NCBI RefSeq assembly: GCF_000172415.1
Contig: NZ_ABLD01000006.1
Coordinates: forward strand, 342,122 to 406,121
Reading direction: 5' to 3'
DNA from: Paraburkholderia graminis C4D1M
GTDB taxonomy: Bacteria > Pseudomonadota > Gammaproteobacteria > Burkholderiales > Burkholderiaceae
DNA length: 64,000 nt
Below, piece by piece: positions 1 to 8,193 of this stretch. Positions within the stretch are counted from its first letter, which is position 1. Each line of letters opens with the position of its first letter. The notes below the pieces were generated by a model. That model worked only from the letters and a program-made list of their open reading frames with translations, was not told the DNA's origin and searched no databases. Position numbers and translations under genes: made by a program.

Positions 1-375
1 GCCGCCGCTTTCCAGCAGGGGTGTCCAGCCGGCGTCGAGATGCTTGGCCTGTGTGCATGCTTGCGCGAGGTGGCGTGATGGTGGGGACGTTTGCGACTGG
101 CTAGCAATCGCTGTACCTCGCGCGAGCCCGCGCCGGCGGCGCTTTCAAACGCTTACAGAAGTCGCGCCCGTCTTACTTTAATGAGCGGCGAGAGCGCTTC
201 ATATCGCCGGCGTTCGCTAATAAAATGTTGCGATGCGCATGAGGCCGCAGAGCCCCGGCTTGCCGCTGCTTTATGTGCGAAAGAACAGAAAACCAGTACA
301 AGAACACGGGGTGCGCCGTCTCCGGCGCATTGAATCGCAGACCAGGTCCTCGGCCTATTGTCCAGGAGCAGCTTG
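1..375. other. Left-edge non-coding stretch, no supported gene
   Basis: No reading frame here has a convincing start, ribosome-binding site and protein-like composition. The frame open from the left edge on the plus strand stops at 76-78. A short minus-strand frame over 1-80 could be part of a gene lying outside the window, but it has no visible start. The segment probably carries the promoter of the histidine kinase that begins at 376. Confidence 0.4.
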
Positions 376-2799
376 ATGGCGCATGCATACGAGCCGGATG
401 ACATCGTTCAGAACTGGGCGAATATATGGCTTCAGTCTTTGCGCGACTATGCGGTGATCGGCCTGTCGGAAGACGGCCGCATTCGCTCGTGGAATCCGGG
501 CGGAGAAGCCATTCACGGCTATAGCGAAGAAGAAGTGCTCGGTCAGCCGCTCGACATCTTCTATAGCGCCGAGCAGCGCGCCAAAGGTCTGCCGCAAACG
601 GCGCTCGCCACGGCGCGCCGCGAAGGCCGCTTCGAGGGTGAAAGCTGGCGGCTACGCAAGGACGGCAAGGCGTTCTGGGCGAGCGTCGTGCTCACGGCGC
701 TGCGTTCGTCCGACGGCGCGCTGCTCGGCTTCGGCGAGATCGTGCGCGATATGACCGACAAGAAAGCGGTGCATGACGCGGTGCTCGAAAGCGAGCGGCG
801 TTTCCGGCTGCTCGTCGACGGCGTGACGGATTACGCGATCTTCATGCTGTCGCCGGAAGGCCGCGTGACGAACTGGAATTCGGGCGCGCACCGCATCAAG
901 GGCTATGCGGCGAATGAGATCATCGGCTCGCATTTTTCGCGCTTCTATACACCGGAAGATGCCGCGCGCGGACTGCCGCAGCGCGGCCTGGAAGCCGCCG
1001 CCCGCGACGGCCGCTTCGAATCGGAAGGCTGGCGCGTGCGCAAGAACGGCTCGCGTTTCTGGGCGCATGTGGTGATCGACGCGATCCGCCACAACGGCAC
1101 GCTGGTCGGCTTCGCGAAGATCACGCGCGACATCACCGAGCGAATGGAAGCGACGCGTTTGCTCGAAGAGACCCGCGTCGCACTCGTGCAGTCGCAGAAG
1201 ATGGAAGCGATCGGCAAGCTGACGGGCGGCGTCGCGCACGACTTCAACAACGTCATGCAGATTTTGCGCGGCAACCTCGAACTGCTGGAAAGCCGCCATA
1301 AGCGCGACGGCTGGACTCGTGAGCGTCTCGACAAGGCGATCGACGCCGTGGAGCGCGGCGCGAAGCTCGCGTCGCAACTGCTCGCGTTCGGGCGTCAGCA
1401 GCCGTTGCGGCCGATCGTCATCAATCTCGCTTCCGCGATTCGCGGCATGGACGACCTGCTGCGCCGCGCGCTCGGCGAGACCGTCGAGATCGAAACGGTG
1501 GTGGCGGGCGGCCTGTGGAATACGCTCGTCGACGTGCATCAAATGGAGAACGTGATCCTCAATCTCGCGATCAATGCGCGCGACGCGATGAAGGAGGGCG
1601 GCAAGCTGACCATGGAAGTGTCGAACGCGATGCTCGACGACCATTACGTCGCGGGTTTTCCCGACGTGCCCGCAGGCCAGTACGTGATGCTCGCCGTGAC
1701 CGATAGCGGCACGGGCATGCCGCCCGAAGTCGTGCAGCGCGCGTTCGATCCATTCTTCACGACCAAGCCGGAAGGCGAGGGCACGGGCCTGGGTCTGAGC
1801 ATGGCCTACGGCTTCGTGAAGCAGAGCGGCGGTCACATCCGGATTTACAGCGAGGTCGGACACGGCACGACGGTCAAGATCTATCTGCCGCGTTCGATGG
1901 AAGAAGCGGTTGAGGCGCCGGTTTCGCAGCCGGTCACGCTGCTCGGCGGAACGGAGACGATCCTCGTCGTGGAAGACGACAAGGACGTGCAATCTACTGT
2001 GGTCGATACGCTCTCCGGTCTGGGCTACAGCGTCCTGAAGGCGAACGACGCCGAGCAGGCTCTCGCCGTGGTGCGCAGCGGCGTGCATATCGACCTGCTG
2101 TTTACCGACGTGGTGATGCCCGGCCCGCTGCGCAGTCCGGCGATGGTCGCGCAGGCAGTGCAGATGTTGCCGCGTCTGAAGGTGCTTTTTACATCGGGCT
2201 ATACGCAAAACGCGATTGTGCACGGCGGGCGGCTCGACCCCGGCGTCGAGTTGCTGAGCAAGCCGTATAGCCGCGAACAACTGGCGTACAAGATCCGGCA
2301 GATACTCGGCGTTGCGCCGCTCGTGCGCACTACCAACACCAATACCAACAGCGTTAGCAATGCGCACATGAACAGCAATAGCAACAGCAATAGCAACAGC
2401 AATAGCAGCAGCCGCGGCCACGAAACGCAGCAGCCGGCCGGCGGCGAGACGAGTCTGCGCCTGCTGCTGGTCGACGACGACATCGACACGTCCGAGGCAA
2501 TCGGCGAATTGCTGAAGCTCGTCGGCCACGATCCGGTTGTCACCGGTTCGCCGCAGGAGGCGTTGCGCCTGCTTGAAGCGCAACCATTCGACGTGCTCAT
2601 CACCGATCTGTCGATGCCTGTCATGCCGGGGCTCGAGTTGGCGCAACGCGCCACGCAATTGCGGCCCACGCTACGGGTTATCTTTGCGTCCGGCCACGAG
2701 ATGCCCGCGGTCGACACCTTGCCGTTTCGCTGGGGAGCGCTTCGCAAGCCGTATAGCATCGACGAATTGAGCGCGATGCTGCGCGGCTTCGACGACTAG
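376..2799 (+). CDS. Hybrid sensor histidine kinase, PAS-PAS-HisKA-HATPase-REC-REC
   Basis: Predicted soluble hybrid kinase of 807 residues that senses through two PAS domains (about 20-130 and 145-255, each with a PAC-like tail). The phospho-acceptor motif GGVAHDFNN has its His near residue 288, and the ATPase has the usual N, G1 and G2 boxes (NARDAM, DSGTGM, GTGLGL). Two receiver domains follow, with acceptor Asp near 578 (LLFTDVVMPG) and 744 (LITDLSMP), joined by an Asn/Ser/Thr linker. There are no membrane segments, so the signal is probably cytoplasmic. ATG 376 has AGGAG seven bases upstream; an in-frame TTG at 358 does not. No response regulator is adjacent, so the output partner is unknown. 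Confidence 0.9.
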   Translation: MAHAYEPDDIVQNWANIWLQSLRDYAVIGLSEDGRIRSWNPGGEAIHGYSEEEVLGQPLDIFYSAEQRAKGLPQTALATARREGRFEGESWRLRKDGKAFWASVVLTALRSSDGALLGFGEIVRDMTDKKAVHDAVLESERRFRLLVDGVTDYAIFMLSPEGRVTNWNSGAHRIKGYAANEIIGSHFSRFYTPEDAARGLPQRGLEAAARDGRFESEGWRVRKNGSRFWAHVVIDAIRHNGTLVGFAKITRDITERMEATRLLEETRVALVQSQKMEAIGKLTGGVAHDFNNVMQILRGNLELLESRHKRDGWTRERLDKAIDAVERGAKLASQLLAFGRQQPLRPIVINLASAIRGMDDLLRRALGETVEIETVVAGGLWNTLVDVHQMENVILNLAINARDAMKEGGKLTMEVSNAMLDDHYVAGFPDVPAGQYVMLAVTDSGTGMPPEVVQRAFDPFFTTKPEGEGTGLGLSMAYGFVKQSGGHIRIYSEVGHGTTVKIYLPRSMEEAVEAPVSQPVTLLGGTETILVVEDDKDVQSTVVDTLSGLGYSVLKANDAEQALAVVRSGVHIDLLFTDVVMPGPLRSPAMVAQAVQMLPRLKVLFTSGYTQNAIVHGGRLDPGVELLSKPYSREQLAYKIRQILGVAPLVRTTNTNTNSVSNAHMNSNSNSNSNSNSSSRGHETQQPAGGETSLRLLLVDDDIDTSEAIGELLKLVGHDPVVTGSPQEALRLLEAQPFDVLITDLSMPVMPGLELAQRATQLRPTLRVIFASGHEMPAVDTLPFRWGALRKPYSIDELSAMLRGFDD
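2371..2406 (+). repeat. Three tandem 12-mers coding an Asn-Ser linker
   Basis: The unit AACAGCAATAGC occurs three times in a row (also readable as six AAYAGC hexamers). It encodes (NSNS)3 in the linker between the two receiver domains. Unit length is a multiple of three, so copy-number change would alter linker length without breaking the frame. Confidence 0.85.
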
Positions 2800-2818
2800 C
2801 GGGACCGCACGCGGCCTG

Positions 2819-3100
2819 TCAGCGTCCAAAGGTATTGCACGCGAATCGGAACTGAGCGACCGCGGCGGCGGCGTCGCGTTTGCCGCGTTGCCGCAGTTCG
2901 TCTGCGAGGAGCTTCTGGAAGACGGCCGCTTCCTTTTCGCCGTACAGTTGGCAGAACTCGGTCAGCGTTTCCGCAATCGCGCGCCGTTCGCTTTCGCGAC
3001 TCAATGTGCTGCTGATATGCGAAGACCCGCGCGCGAGTTCGAGCACGTACGCAAGACGTGCATTCGCCGCGGCGGCGCCGGCTGTTTTTGCCTTCGGCAT
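2819..3100 (-). CDS. Conserved hypothetical protein, 93 aa
   Basis: I do not recognise this family. The product is an Ala/Arg/Glu-rich, probably all-helical cytoplasmic protein with no signal peptide or membrane segment. ATG at 3100 is preferred because GAGAGAA lies a few bases upstream; a GTG at 3112 would add four residues. It ends 20 bases from the convergent kinase gene and lies just downstream of the gene starting at 3701, so the two may be co-transcribed. Confidence 0.6.
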   Translation of the reverse strand: MPKAKTAGAAAANARLAYVLELARGSSHISSTLSRESERRAIAETLTEFCQLYGEKEAAVFQKLLADELRQRGKRDAAAAVAQFRFACNTFGR

Positions 3101-3191
3101 GGGTTCTCTCACTATTTTTATTGATGTACGGCGAGGCTGGCTCGCCGGTATCGCGTGGTGACAGACGTTGCTTTGAATCTATCGTTTGAAT

Positions 3192-3701
3192 TTATCGCGC
3201 GATGCTGAAGGAAATCTTAAGGCTGGTCTCTAGCGGCCACCGGACCTGGCTTCTGTCTACCGGCGACGCGTCGACGCGCGACTGGCTGCGCATATCGCGT
3301 AGAGCGTCTTCTGTGCCGCGCCGGATCGGCGGCAATCCGCTGATTTTTTCGGCCAGCATCCGCTCGTACACGCCGAAGTGCAGGTCCACTTCTTCTTGCG
3401 TCACGACGGTCACGAAGATGCGCACTTGCGAGGGCAGCAAGCCGAGCACGGTGGCAATCGCGGCTTCCAGTTGCGGAGCGCATAACCGGTCTTCCGCGAA
3501 GGTCGTTCCGACCGAGACGTCGTAGGTTTTCTCTTCTCGCACCGCAACATCGACGAGGCGCGCGCGGGCGCTCATGTTGTTCTCTATCGCAATCCGTATC
3601 ACGTCGACGGCGGTTCGCATTCCCTCGGTGGGAAATCCTCTTGGCGAGCGCAGGGACACGCGGTGACGACCAAGAGTGAGCCAGTCTGAATCGAATTCCA
3701 T
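3192..3701 (-). CDS. Conserved hypothetical protein, 169 aa
   Basis: The protein is soluble and mixed alpha/beta, with no recognised motif, signal peptide or membrane segment. It has a hydrophobic core around residues 75-115 (VLGLLPSQVRIFVTVV). ATG 3701 has GGAG about seven bases upstream; a GTG at 3734 would extend it by 11 basic residues without a better site. It sits between a histidine kinase and small heat-shock genes, so a stress role is possible, but nothing in the sequence shows it. Confidence 0.6.
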   Translation of the reverse strand: MEFDSDWLTLGRHRVSLRSPRGFPTEGMRTAVDVIRIAIENNMSARARLVDVAVREEKTYDVSVGTTFAEDRLCAPQLEAAIATVLGLLPSQVRIFVTVVTQEEVDLHFGVYERMLAEKISGLPPIRRGTEDALRDMRSQSRVDASPVDRSQVRWPLETSLKISFSIAR

Positions 3702-3784
3702 GCCTTTTCTCCGACACTTTTTGATCTCGCACAACTATGCGGCTGCGCCGCTATTTTTCAAGCCCGGAAATTTGCGCGAGGGGT

Positions 3785-3809
3785 CTTGAAATCGTTGCGC
3801 GTGGATTTA
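3785..3809 (+). promoter_or_regulatory. Possible heat-shock-like promoter for the hsp20 pair
   Basis: CTTGAA at 3785-3790 matches the -35 element of sigma-32 promoters, and ATTTA at 3805-3809 partly fits its -10 element. The spacing is shorter than usual and the C-rich part of the -10 is missing, so this is tentative. It lies about 155 bases upstream of the first hsp20 start. Confidence 0.25.
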
Positions 3810-3928
3810 TTTTAGAAGTCGTTCAGTGAGTTGCGATCATGCAGACGCGCCGTTTCTGCAATGCGCTGCGTGTTCGATTTGTCTGTCAGGGGCTGCGGGC
3901 AGGCGGAGTGCAGTGTGCAGTGCCGTCC

Positions 3929-3956
3929 TCTCCTCGCCCCGGTACTACCGAGGAGG
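3929..3956 (+). promoter_or_regulatory. Leader hairpin masking the hsp20 ribosome-binding site (candidate RNA thermometer)
   Basis: CTCCTCG (3930-3936) pairs perfectly with CGAGGAG (3949-3955), with a further U-G pair at 3929/3956 and a 12-base loop. The 3' arm is the Shine-Dalgarno sequence of the first hsp20 gene, eight bases before its ATG at 3965. Temperature-melted leaders that hide the ribosome-binding site are well known for bacterial small heat-shock genes. The thermometer role here is inferred from pairing only. Confidence 0.55.
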
Positions 3957-3964
3957 AAACGATC

Positions 3965-4405
3965 ATGAGCGACCTTTACTTCGCGACCGACCTGTTCAGC
4001 CAGTTCGACCGTCTGCAGCAGCAGATGTCGGCGCTGTTCGGCGGTTTTCCTTCGAGCATCCGCTCGAGCCGCCTCGCGGCTTTTCCGCAAATCAATATCG
4101 GCACCACCGACGATTCCATTGAGATCGTCGCGTTCGCGCCGGGCATCGATCCGTCGCAACTCGACGTGTCGATCGACAAGGGCTTGCTGACGATTGCCGG
4201 CGAGCGCAAATCCATCGCGCCGGAGGCGGACGAGTCGACCCGTCAATACGCGCAGGAGCGTTTCACCGGGTCATTTCGCCGCGTGATCGAATTGCCGCAG
4301 CAGGCCGATCCCGACAAGGTGGAAGCCCGCTATACGAACGGCTGCCTGTCGATTAGCGTCGGCAAGCGCGAATCGTCCAAGCCTCGCGCAATCGCCATTC
4401 AGTGA
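3965..4405 (+). CDS. Hsp20/alpha-crystallin family small heat-shock protein
   Basis: ATP-independent holdase of 146 residues that would keep unfolding proteins soluble in the cytoplasm. The alpha-crystallin domain covers about residues 38-140. It includes the conserved FAPGIDPSQLDVSID block, the GLLTIAGER strand and the NGCLSISV strand near the end. ATG 3965 follows a strong GAGGAGG eight bases upstream; the frame is open further upstream but with poor composition. A leader hairpin can occlude that site. The next Hsp20 gene starts 29 bases after the stop, so the two form an operon. Confidence 0.92.
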   Translation: MSDLYFATDLFSQFDRLQQQMSALFGGFPSSIRSSRLAAFPQINIGTTDDSIEIVAFAPGIDPSQLDVSIDKGLLTIAGERKSIAPEADESTRQYAQERFTGSFRRVIELPQQADPDKVEARYTNGCLSISVGKRESSKPRAIAIQ

Positions 4406-4434
4406 TCTCACCGATACCGATGATGGAGGGAATC

Positions 4435-4842
4435 ATGAACGATACGACCGATGTAGTTCAGAAGGAGCAGCAGCCCGTCGCGCGCGGCGAGCGCGAACCG
4501 GCCGAGCCGCGCACGACGCTTACGCCGCCCGTCGACGTGATCGAGAACGCGCATGGCGTGACGCTGTGGGCGGATCTGCCGGGTGTGTCGAAAGAGAAGC
4601 TGGAAGTGCGTGTGCACGACGGCAATCTGCACATCGAGGCGGAAGCGAGTGTGCCGACGCGCGCCGGCCTGCGTCTGCAACACGCGGAAATCCGCGCGCC
4701 GCATTTCTCGCGCTCGTTCACGCTGAGTCCGGAATTCGACACGTCGAAGATCGAAGCGAACCTGCAGGATGGCGTGCTGAAGCTCGTCATTCCGCGGCGC
4801 GAAGAAGCGCGGCCACGGCGGATTGAGGTGAACGTCGGCTAA
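4435..4842 (+). CDS. Hsp20/alpha-crystallin family small heat-shock protein (second copy)
   Basis: Second small heat-shock chaperone, 135 residues, with a charged N-terminal tail (about 1-30) and an alpha-crystallin domain. The domain contains VTLWADLPGVSKEKLEV, the GNLHIEAEAS strand and a final GVLKLVIPRR. ATG 4435 follows GGAGG at the correct distance; the GTG that overlaps the stop of the first gene (4402) lacks one. The sequence is clearly diverged from its neighbour, so this is an old pair that probably forms mixed oligomers. Co-regulation with the upstream gene is inferred from spacing. Confidence 0.92.
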   Translation: MNDTTDVVQKEQQPVARGEREPAEPRTTLTPPVDVIENAHGVTLWADLPGVSKEKLEVRVHDGNLHIEAEASVPTRAGLRLQHAEIRAPHFSRSFTLSPEFDTSKIEANLQDGVLKLVIPRREEARPRRIEVNVG

Positions 4843-4850
4843 TGGCAATG

Positions 4851-4876
4851 CCGCGGCCCGTGCTTTAGGGCCGCGG
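4851..4876. terminator. Hairpin between convergent hsp20 and glycosyltransferase genes
   Basis: CCGCGGCCC (4851-4859) and GGGCCGCGG (4868-4876) form a perfect nine-pair stem with an eight-base loop, followed by TTT. It lies between two convergent genes, the place expected for a terminator. Confidence 0.6.
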
Positions 4877-4894
4877 TTTGCGTCCGCGACGCGG

Positions 4895-5998
4895 CTAACC
4901 GCATACCTGCTGTGCGTCGGCATCGCTGTCCGACGCCGGCACGGCCGCGCGCGTGCCCGCGACGATGCGCTCGTACACGCGCAGATAGTCGTCGGCCATG
5001 CGCGCGGCCGTGAAGCGCGCGTCGAAAGCGCGGCGGCATTGCGCGCGATCCAGCTCGCCGATGCGCGCGACTGCCTGCACGGCCTCTTCCACGTTATCGA
5101 CGATAAAGCCGCTGACGCCGTGCTCCAGCACCTCGGGCACCGCGCCGCGTCCGAATGCAATGACCGGCGTGCCGCATGCCATCGCCTCGATCATCACCAT
5201 GCCGAACGGCTCGGCCCATTCGACCGGAAAGATCAGCGCGCGCGCATTCGCGATCAGTTCCTTGCGCAACGTGCCGCCCACTTCGCCGAGATAGTCGGTG
5301 AAGCCGCGCGAACGTTCGAGCAGCGGTTCGATTTGCTCCGTGAAGTACTCGCGCTCGCCGGGGTGAACCTTGCCGGCCATCTTCAACGGCAGCTCCGCGC
5401 GCCTTGCAATTTCGACGGCGAGATCGGGCCGCTTGCCGGGCATGATGCGGCCAAGAAAGAGCAGATATGAGCCCGCACGCGGCTCGAATTCGAATTCGTC
5501 GCGCGGCAGGCCGTGATGGATGGTCGCTTGCCAATTGGCGAAAGGCACGGGCTTGCGCTGATCGTCGGAGATCGACACGAGCGGCGCCGACGCGAATTCG
5601 CGAAACAGAGGTCCGTGATCCACCGGCAGCAATTGCCCGTGCAATGTGGTGAGCGACTTGCATGGCAGCGACCGCGCGAGCGGAAAGTGCAGCGGATCGC
5701 CGTGAAAATGCACGACGTCGAATTCATGCGCGAGATCCGCGACGCGCGCGAGCTGCCGCACATGATGCGTGAGCGTGTCCCAGACGGCGCTATCGCGCCA
5801 TAGTCCCCGCTCGCAGATCGGCACGAGCCGCGCGGCGGTGCGCGAATCCGCCGTGGCGAATAGCGTGAGTTCGTGGCCTCGTCGAACGAGTTCTTCAGTC
5901 AGGTAGGACACCACGCGCTCGGTGGCGCCGTAGGCGAAAGGCGGAACGCTTTCGTAGAGAGGTGCGACTTGAGCGATTCTCACAGGCAATCTTGTCAT
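4895..5998 (-). CDS. GT4-family glycosyltransferase
   Basis: Predicted retaining, nucleotide-sugar-dependent glycosyltransferase of 367 residues with a GT-B fold. The N-terminal domain shows the glycine-rich acceptor loop region (VPPFAYGATERVV). The C-terminal domain shows LFLGRIMPGKRPDLAVE and the family E-x7-E signature in EPFGMVMIEAMACGTPV, followed by GAVPEVL. The acceptor cannot be deduced; no polysaccharide operon is adjacent, so it may make a stress-related glycoside or glycolipid. ATG 5998 matches the conserved N-terminus, although its ribosome-binding site is weak; an upstream GTG (6052) adds an Arg-rich tail unlikely to be real. Confidence 0.85.
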   Translation of the reverse strand: MTRLPVRIAQVAPLYESVPPFAYGATERVVSYLTEELVRRGHELTLFATADSRTAARLVPICERGLWRDSAVWDTLTHHVRQLARVADLAHEFDVVHFHGDPLHFPLARSLPCKSLTTLHGQLLPVDHGPLFREFASAPLVSISDDQRKPVPFANWQATIHHGLPRDEFEFEPRAGSYLLFLGRIMPGKRPDLAVEIARRAELPLKMAGKVHPGEREYFTEQIEPLLERSRGFTDYLGEVGGTLRKELIANARALIFPVEWAEPFGMVMIEAMACGTPVIAFGRGAVPEVLEHGVSGFIVDNVEEAVQAVARIGELDRAQCRRAFDARFTAARMADDYLRVYERIVAGTRAAVPASDSDADAQQVCG

Positions 5999-6055
5999 CA
6001 GGTTGGGTTGCGGCCGCGTCCGCGATAAGCGCGCACGCGGCCATCGTGACACGCT

Positions 6056-6226
6056 TTACGACTGGTCTTTTTTCACTTCCGACAAGTCACTTTCCTTCAC
6101 TTCCGCTTGCCGGACAGTGGTGCCGTCTTCGCCGGTTTCCGACACATCGGTTTCAAATGTTCCTTCGCCGGAATCGTTTTGCGTGGACTCGTTGGATTCG
6201 TTCGGGTCGTTCGGTTTGGTTGCCAT
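6056..6226 (-). CDS. Small acidic hydrophilic protein, 56 aa
   Basis: I do not recognise the family. The product is almost entirely polar (Asp, Glu, Ser, Thr, Asn, Lys), with no predicted hydrophobic core, so it is probably intrinsically disordered. ATG 6226 has GGGAGA at good distance; an in-frame ATG at 6262 does not. It is divergent from the DUF4142 gene and follows the style of other small stress-associated proteins in this block. That role is inferred from context only. Confidence 0.55.
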   Translation of the reverse strand: MATKPNDPNESNESTQNDSGEGTFETDVSETGEDGTTVRQAEVKESDLSEVKKDQS

Positions 6227-6432
6227 CGCGTTCTCCCTCGGTTGGTTGGAAGGCAAGTGCAATCAGCAAGGCACGGTCCCGAGCGGTGCGATGCTTTGGT
6301 CCGGCGTTCGCGTGCGAGGCCGCGAAAAATTCGTCTGCTTGACGCGCCGCGGCATGCGGGTTGCTGGCCTACCGGTGTCGCAACGAACATTGCGCCACCC
6401 TGGCTACCCCGTTCGAACAAGTGAGGAAACGC

Positions 6433-6978
6433 ATGAAGAAGATGACAGTAATTGCACTAGCGTGCGGTTGTTTCAGCCTGGTTCCGGTCGCTGCTAACGC
6501 GCAGACGGAAGCCGCTTCCACCACCGCCGCGAATCCGCTCTCGCAGGTGGACAAAGACTTCGTTCAGGCCGCCTCGATGTCTTCGTCGACGGAAATCGAC
6601 GCTTCAAAACTCGCGACCAGCAACTCCAGCGACAAGGACGTGAAGTCGTTCGCGCATCACATGATGATCGACCACACAAAGTTGACGGTCCAACTGAAGA
6701 TGGCCGCACCGCACGGCGTCGAAGTGCCGAAGGACAATTCCGACACGAGCGTGCTCGACGCGCTCAAGCCGCTCAAGGGCAAGGAATTCGATCAGGCTTA
6801 TATCCAGAAGCTCGGTCTTGAAGGCCACAAGAAGACGATTGCGGCTTTCGAAAAGGAAATTGCCGACGGGCAGAACGCGAAGCTCAAGCAGGCCGCGCAA
6901 AAGGCGCTGCCGACCATCAAGGAGCACTACCAGCGCGCCCAGCAACTGGCGTCGAAGAAGGGCGTCTCGGAGCAGTAA
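6433..6978 (+). CDS. Exported DUF4142 domain protein
   Basis: The 181-residue protein begins with a classical signal peptide (about residues 1-22, cleavage near ANAQ) and continues as a four-helix, ferritin-like DUF4142 domain. Typical features are VDKDFVQAASMSS, the His-rich HHMMIDHTKL segment and a final helix ending in a basic tail. DUF4142 proteins are periplasmic and of uncertain function, often found with stress genes. ATG 6433 follows GAGGAAACGC. A strong hairpin follows at 7044-7076. Confidence 0.85.
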   Translation: MKKMTVIALACGCFSLVPVAANAQTEAASTTAANPLSQVDKDFVQAASMSSSTEIDASKLATSNSSDKDVKSFAHHMMIDHTKLTVQLKMAAPHGVEVPKDNSDTSVLDALKPLKGKEFDQAYIQKLGLEGHKKTIAAFEKEIADGQNAKLKQAAQKALPTIKEHYQRAQQLASKKGVSEQ

Positions 6979-7043
6979 CGCCTGCTTTCCGCCGATGGAG
7001 CCGCGCGAAGCGGCAAGCCCGCGCTCCGTCGACGCCGGCCTCG

Positions 7044-7076
7044 CGCAGCACGCCATGTGGCACGTGGCGTGCTGCG
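7044..7076 (+). terminator. Strong 12-pair hairpin downstream of DUF4142 gene
   Basis: CGCAGCACGCCA (7044-7055) pairs perfectly with TGGCGTGCTGCG (7065-7076) around a nine-base loop and is followed by TTTGA. The U-run is short, but the position after the gene and the stem strength suit a terminator. Confidence 0.55.
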
Positions 7077-7173
7077 TTTGAATGGTAGTTTGAGTCGTAG
7101 CTGTAATGGCAGCCGAGGCCGGCCAGCCGGCCCGCTGCGTTCCGATCAACGCGTCAACTGACGGGAGAAGATC

Positions 7174-7326
7174 ATGCCGCTGAAAAGAGGAACATCCAAA
7201 GAAACCGTCTCGCACAACATCAAGACCGAAACGAAACATGGCAAGCCGCGTAAGCAGGCGGTCGCCATTGCGCTGAACCAGGCCCGTAAATCGGGCGCGA
7301 AGATTCCGAAGAAAAGCGACAAGTAA
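7174..7326 (+). CDS. Small basic DUF6496-like protein, 50 aa
   Basis: This short gene encodes a Lys/Arg-rich protein starting MPLKRGTSKETVSHNI and containing a KHGKPRKQAVAIALNQAR segment. That pattern is seen in small conserved bacterial proteins with a 'K-RG-S--.I--NI' start (DUF6496-like by my recollection). GGGAGAAG lies a few bases before ATG 7174. It is cytoplasmic and highly basic; a nucleic-acid-binding role is possible but unproven. It lies in a run of similar small genes. Confidence 0.7.
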   Translation: MPLKRGTSKETVSHNIKTETKHGKPRKQAVAIALNQARKSGAKIPKKSDK

Positions 7327-7393
7327 CGCGCCGAATGGCGCGCGAATGGCGCTCGACACGACGACACCGCAACCTCGGACCGGAGGCGACAGC

Positions 7394-7822
7394 ATGGGCA
7401 CGCAAGACAGTGAACCCACACAAAGCGGACAAGCTGAACAGACAGGCGGATGCGCATGCGGAGCGGTGCGATTTCGCGTCACCGCTCAACCGCGGCGCGT
7501 ATCGCTGTGTCACTGCATGACGTGCCGCCGCGTTCACGGCAGCGCATTCGGCGCCTATGCGATGTTCGCCCGCGACGCTGTCGAGTTCACCGGTCCCGTG
7601 CAGGCCTGGCAAAGTTCGGCGGAAGGACGCCGATACTTTTGCCCGACCTGCGGGTCGGTGGCCTTCATGGAATATCTGGGAAGCGATGAACTGGACGTGC
7701 CGCTCGGCGCGTTCGATAACGTCGGGCTTTACGAACCTACTTACGAACTGTGGTGCCGCCGCAAGGAACCGTGGCTGCCTAAGGGCGTGCGTACCGAGTA
7801 TGAGGAGGAAAGCCCTGAATAG
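7394..7822 (+). CDS. GFA-family zinc-binding protein
   Basis: The 142-residue protein has the zinc-ligand pattern of the glutathione-dependent formaldehyde-activating (Gfa) fold: GGCACGAVRF near the start, CHCMTCRR, then CPTCGS. It also has the conserved AWQSS and GAFDN segments. Many members are annotated as S-(hydroxymethyl)glutathione synthase, but most have no proven activity. ATG 7394 has GGAGG eight bases upstream and is preferred over ATG 7346. No formaldehyde-oxidation genes are nearby. Confidence 0.85.
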   Translation: MGTQDSEPTQSGQAEQTGGCACGAVRFRVTAQPRRVSLCHCMTCRRVHGSAFGAYAMFARDAVEFTGPVQAWQSSAEGRRYFCPTCGSVAFMEYLGSDELDVPLGAFDNVGLYEPTYELWCRRKEPWLPKGVRTEYEEESPE

Positions 7823-7901
7823 TCGCTGAATAGTCGCGTAAAGCATGCAGTGCGGAACGCCGGTGCCTCCGGCCACTACTTTCGCAAACCAAGGAGCAGA
7901 G

Positions 7902-8027
7902 ATGAGCGATCCGAAGCAATCCAATACACAACCTGGTAATCCGAAGAATGCGGGCAAGCAGAGCGGCCAGCAACAGCAGAACCAGCAGAAGACGCCGCAG
8001 CATCAGGGCGGACAACGTCAGCCCTGA
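7902..8027 (+). CDS. Gln/Asn-rich micro-protein, 41 aa
   Basis: A very short, wholly hydrophilic protein: MSDPKQSNTQPGNPKN followed by a Gln-rich tail. A strong AAGGAG precedes ATG 7902 by eight bases, which is the main evidence that it is real. It is likely disordered. Similar tiny Q/N/G-rich proteins occur near stress genes in Burkholderia relatives (recollection). No function can be assigned. Confidence 0.55.
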   Translation: MSDPKQSNTQPGNPKNAGKQSGQQQQNQQKTPQHQGGQRQP

Positions 8028-8043
8028 TTCGCTGTAGCAGGCT

Positions 8044-8115
8044 TGCCGGCGTTCGCTTTTGACACGCCGGCAGCCCGTGTGACGACAGAGCGCGGCGCGC
8101 ATTGGATGCGCGCCG
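8044..8115 (+). terminator. Two adjacent hairpins after the 41-aa gene
   Basis: TGCCGGCG (8044-8051) pairs with CGCCGGCA (8065-8072). CGGCGCGC (8093-8100) pairs with GCGCGCCG (8108-8115). Neither is followed by a clear U-run, so a terminator role is only plausible. Confidence 0.35.
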
Positions 8116-8193
8116 TGTCCGCGTATGCGCCATCGCCATGTGATTTTTTACAAGGCCCCTAACCAGTCGACGATAGCAATTGCAGGGATTGAG

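Noticed and set aside
1..80. Possible end or start of a minus-strand gene at the left edge
   Set aside because: A protein-like stretch is open to the edge, but no start codon or ribosome-binding site is visible in that frame.
652..2658. Long open frame on the minus strand opposite the first hybrid kinase
   Set aside because: It is Arg/His/Ala-rich, has no recognisable domain or ribosome-binding site, and mirrors the codon periodicity of the real plus-strand gene.
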